From Silvibacterium bohemicum (GTDB lineage Bacteria > Acidobacteriota > Terriglobia > Terriglobales > Acidobacteriaceae): a stretch of 64,000 nucleotides of DNA. The stretch lies in NCBI RefSeq assembly GCF_001006305.1, contig NZ_LBHJ01000001.1, positions 558,001-622,000 of the forward strand, written 5' to 3'. Below, piece after piece: positions 61,425-64,000 of the stretch; the stretch's first letter is position 1, and the number at the start of each line of letters is the position of its first letter. The translations under genes and the position numbers were made by a program. Below the pieces are notes generated by a model. It saw only the letters and a program-made list of their open reading frames with translations. It was not told the DNA's origin and ran no database searches.

Positions 61425-62962
61425 GCTCTTACACTCATTGAGCTGTGAAAGATGTTATTGGGGTCGTAGCGTTGCTTCACTTGCTTGAGAAAAGGATAGA
61501 GAGACCCGGTGCCGTAGAAGAGCTGCGGCCAAAAGGGATAGCGGAGCATGTCGACGTCGGCGTAGTTCATGTAGCAGCCCTCATGTTGAGGGCCTAGCGG
61601 AGTGCCCTGATATTCGGCTCCCACATGCGGGCCGGTGTAGACGGCGGTGAAGAACTCGTCCATGAACTTGATGCGTCCGGCGTCTTCGTCCTGGCCGCGC
61701 CAATAGCATTGCCACTGCAGCTTCATGATCGAAGAGCGCTGCGCGGTTGCTGTATCGAGAATGCGTTCGGGCCGATTGATCGCCCCGCCATAGGAATCGA
61801 TCGAAAGAAATGAGCCGTGAGCATCGATACCGGGCGAGTTCAGGTATTTGTAGATGGCCGCGCACTCGGCGGGGGTGAAGGTCTGCTTCATGTACGCGGA
61901 CTTATACTTTGCGCGATAGCCGCCACCGGAGCCACCTTCGGCCAATGTGGCGTTGAGCCAGGGCCGGAGATTGATACGAGGAAGCTTTCCTGGAGCGCCA
62001 TGAGCAGATGTTTCAGGCGGATCGGGTTCGAACTTGGCGAAGCGATCGAAGAACTCGTGCAGGACTGAGAGGTCATTCGCTGTTCCGTCGGGATTGATGA
62101 ACTGGGTGTGGATGTTGAAGCCCTCGCCCGGATTGAGAGACAGAAATGCGAAGAGGCCCCATGTGTCGGGTTCGAGACCGCGCGTCGCCCAGTAATCTCC
62201 GAATGCGATGAGCAGCTGTGTGAACTTGGCTTCTGTCATCGATGCCCAGGAGAAGGAGATGCCGGCATGGGCCACTTCGCTGGGCGCCGCTGGCAGCTTC
62301 GCAAAGTGAAAGTTGGTGATGACTCCGAAGTTTCCTCCACCGGCGCCACGGCAGGCGCGGAAGAGATCGGGATCATGATGCGCGTCAATATGGCGGTTAG
62401 TGACTTTGCCATTGGAGTCGACGGTGAGAATGTCGATGCCAGTTAACCAATCCGTTGTGAGGCCGTGGAGGCGCGAGAGCAAGCCGTAACCGCCGCCCGA
62501 GATGTGGCCTCCGGCGCCGACCATGTAACAGGTGCCTGCGGGCAAGGTGACACCGTAGCGTTTGTAAAGAGTGCGGTAGGCTTCACCGAGCACTGCACCC
62601 GGAGCGATATGAAATCCGCCCGCTGGATCGGCATCGACAGAATTCAAGGTAGAGAGATCGAGGATGACTCCGTTGGGATTGTTGGCGACGAAATCCTCAT
62701 AGCAGTGGCCGCCGCTGCGGATGGTGGGGCGGAGGCCAGCCGAGACCGCACGCTCGAGTGCAGATGCGGTTTCCTCCGCACTCGAGCAGATGATGATCTG
62801 GCCTGCCGCCTCGGCATCGGTGGCGGGGAAACGCAGGTTTTGTCCGCGCTTGAGCGTCTCGAAGCGAGGGTCATGCCGATCGACGATCGAATTCGCAGGT
62901 ATGGCAGACGCAGGTACAGACGAAGCGGCAACGTAGCCTTTCGGCGCGAAGCTTGCGGACAT
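61421..62962 (-). CDS. Berberine-bridge-type FAD oxidase
   Basis: 513 residues. PCMH-type FAD domain: RPTIRSGGHCYED (His for 8-alpha-N1-histidyl FAD), TCYMVGAGGHISGGGYG (Cys for 6-S-cysteinyl FAD), so bicovalent FAD is expected. BBE C-terminus QVKQRYDPNNIFHS. Such enzymes oxidise sugars to lactones (glucooligosaccharide or chito-oligosaccharide oxidases) among others. A lactone product would fit the lactonase encoded next. No clear signal peptide, which is odd beside exported partners. Confidence 0.9.
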   Translation of the reverse strand: MSASFAPKGYVAASSVPASAIPANSIVDRHDPRFETLKRGQNLRFPATDAEAAGQIIICSSAEETASALERAVSAGLRPTIRSGGHCYEDFVANNPNGVILDLSTLNSVDADPAGGFHIAPGAVLGEAYRTLYKRYGVTLPAGTCYMVGAGGHISGGGYGLLSRLHGLTTDWLTGIDILTVDSNGKVTNRHIDAHHDPDLFRACRGAGGGNFGVITNFHFAKLPAAPSEVAHAGISFSWASMTEAKFTQLLIAFGDYWATRGLEPDTWGLFAFLSLNPGEGFNIHTQFINPDGTANDLSVLHEFFDRFAKFEPDPPETSAHGAPGKLPRINLRPWLNATLAEGGSGGGYRAKYKSAYMKQTFTPAECAAIYKYLNSPGIDAHGSFLSIDSYGGAINRPERILDTATAQRSSIMKLQWQCYWRGQDEDAGRIKFMDEFFTAVYTGPHVGAEYQGTPLGPQHEGCYMNYADVDMLRYPFWPQLFYGTGSLYPFLKQVKQRYDPNNIFHSSMSVRA

Positions 62963-63002
62963 CGGATCTCCGGGGATAGCTATCTTTGCGGTGCTTATAA
63001 CA

Positions 63003-63491
63003 TCAAATGTAAGCGATCAGGTCGATCTCAACCAAGGAGTTGCCAGGGATTCCACCGGCGGGTGCGATGGTCGTCCGCACAGGAGGAATTGTCCCCCAGC
63101 GGCCGGCGTAAGCAGTGTTCATGCGCGCCCAATCCTTGATGTCATTTAGATAGACGTTGACCTTGAGGACCTTTTCCATTGACGAGCCGGCGTTGGTGAG
63201 ATTTTTTTCGAGCTCGTCGAGAACATGCTTGGTCGCCTCTTCGATGGTTCCATTCTCGTGATAGCCAACTCCGGCGAGAAAGACCAGATTGCCATAGGAA
63301 ACGGCGCTCGAGAAAAGCGGCGGAGCTTCGCCGGGTGCTAGGGTCTTCGTTGGATAGGACTTCTTCTCCGGCTTGGCGGTCTGAGCTTTAGCCGAGCTCG
63401 CAAGGACTGCGCTCCCCGTGATGGCTGCTGCTGCTTTGGCTGCGTTCTTGATGAGACCTCTGCGCGATGGTAGCTTTTCTATTTTTTCCAT
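63003..63491 (-). CDS. Exported RidA-family enamine/imine deaminase
   Basis: 162 residues. Tat-like leader SRRGLIKNAAKAAAAITGSA, then a RidA (YjgF/YER057c/UK114) fold: LFSSAVSYGNLVFLAGVGY, ATKHVLDELEKNLTNAGSSMEKVLKVNVYL, and the catalytic-site Arg in PPVRTTIAP. RidA hydrolyses reactive enamines released by PLP lyases such as the SelA-like enzymes here. A cytosolic family in most bacteria, so the export signal is notable. 40 bases before the flavoenzyme gene and 68 after the truncated PLP gene. Confidence 0.9.
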   Translation of the reverse strand: MEKIEKLPSRRGLIKNAAKAAAAITGSAVLASSAKAQTAKPEKKSYPTKTLAPGEAPPLFSSAVSYGNLVFLAGVGYHENGTIEEATKHVLDELEKNLTNAGSSMEKVLKVNVYLNDIKDWARMNTAYAGRWGTIPPVRTTIAPAGGIPGNSLVEIDLIAYI

Positions 63492-63559
63492 GGTTGGCTC
63501 CTCCGTTGAATCTGGTTTTGGGCAATGTTGTTTGAGTCAGTCGAGGCTACGGCCTCGAA

Positions 63560-64000
63560 CTATGCCTGGGGATTGCTGAGCACGGCATGCAGCGAGCGGC
63601 CGACAATCTCAGCCTCGCCCGGCTGCATCATCCATGCGCCCACTACGATCGTGTTTTCATTCGAGTGTGGACCGAGCCGCCCTGTGGTGCCGGTGGCGGG
63701 GTTGAGCTCGATGCGCGGACGTTGGGCACTCAGCCGCTTCTGCACTTCGAGCGGCGTGATGCCAACGATACGGGGATCGTAGGCGAGGATCAGGTGCGGT
63801 ACATGATTCGCGATCTCGGGAATGTAGATATCGCTCGTGAGTGTGGGGATGTCCTTCACAGCTTCGCTGATGACGTGGGCGCGCCGCATGTATTCGGCCT
63901 GATTGGCCTCGTCGCTTTGCTCGAGCAGCCAATCGACGGCGGCGACCATGCCCACAATCTGTTCCTTGGCGACTTTCATGCCGCGGCCGACGGCGTCAGA
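63560..64000 (-). CDS. SelA-like PLP enzyme, 5' part outside the window
   Basis: The frame runs through the right edge (SDAVGRGMKVAKEQIVGMVAAVDW), so the ATG at 63979 is internal. GRGMKVAKEQIVGMVAAV aligns with GRALKVGKEEAMGMLAAV of the PLP enzyme at 57168. Only the C-terminal ~145 residues are visible: TPLEVQKRLSAQRPRIEL and TIVVGAWMMQPGEAEIVGRSL. This copy ends without the extra beta domain. First visible gene of the leftward operon with RidA, flavoenzyme and lactonase. Confidence 0.82.
   Translation of the reverse strand, partial: SDAVGRGMKVAKEQIVGMVAAVDWLLEQSDEANQAEYMRRAHVISEAVKDIPTLTSDIYIPEIANHVPHLILAYDPRIVGITPLEVQKRLSAQRPRIELNPATGTTGRLGPHSNENTIVVGAWMMQPGEAEIVGRSLHAVLSNPQA

Noticed and set aside
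1..64000. tRNA, rRNA, CRISPR, insertion sequences, prophage genes
   Set aside because: Looked for in all intergenic regions; nothing with the expected structure, repeats or transposase/integrase frames was seen.

Overview
The window looks like chromosome from an Acidobacteriota member (class Terriglobia, Acidobacteriaceae-like). I infer this from the gene families seen: a VWFA-related secreted protein, an Oar-like TonB receptor with a carboxypeptidase-regulatory plug, an Ig-like repeat protein, DUF4199 next to a membrane-tethered LuxR protein, and short GGGGC-TGAAG-CCCC intergenic repeats. No rRNA, tRNA, CRISPR array or insertion sequence was found.

Layout. 1-6284: tail of an EAL-HDOD signalling protein, two paralogous STAS proteins, an exported TPR metallopeptidase, a methyltransferase, DUF4199 and a LuxR protein. 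6464-13879: division and cell-wall genes mraY, murD, ftsW and murG; three unrelated genes sit between ftsW and murG. 13951-20900: mostly exported accessory proteins (Gly-rich, YceI, Ig-like, VWFA-related), two small proteins and a TetR regulator. 20970-44008: the outstanding region, a non-flagellar type III secretion (T3SS)-like locus built together with eukaryote-like Ser/Thr phospho-signalling. 44075-49578: histone H1-like protein, alkaline-phosphatase-superfamily enzyme, TonB receptor. 49921-64000: a catabolic region with a membrane-anchored regulator, two lactonase-fold proteins, an MFS carrier, a two-component pair, RraA, two SelA-like PLP enzymes (one cut by the window end), an amidohydrolase, a berberine-bridge-type flavoenzyme and RidA. 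Several of these carry Tat-like or Sec-like signals, which suggests chemistry in the periplasm.

The T3SS locus. A leftward operon encodes a receptor-like Ser/Thr kinase, a secreted TPR protein, a PP2C phosphatase and a tail-anchored disordered protein. The first two junctions are ATGA overlaps. A rightward set begins with a second tail-anchored disordered protein and a degenerate kinase (pseudokinase), followed by sctI, sctJ, a 90-residue FliG-position protein, sctL, sctN, sctO, sctP, sctQ, fliO, sctR, sctS, sctT, sctU, four small genes, sctV and four more small genes. The last is an FHA protein with one C-terminal membrane segment. The order closely copies the flagellar series fliE-F-G-H-I-J-K-M/N-O-P-Q-R-flhB-flhA, including a FliO-like protein that classical injectisomes lack. 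SctJ nevertheless has a lipobox and the short injectisome form, and no flagellar rod, hook or filament gene is present. SctQ carries an N-terminal FHA domain with phosphothreonine-binding residues intact. No secretin, ring-building SctD or clear needle or translocon gene is visible. I read the locus as an early-branching, secretin-less T3SS whose cytoplasmic sorting platform may be controlled by Thr phosphorylation. The families are seen in the sequence; the phospho-control model is inference.
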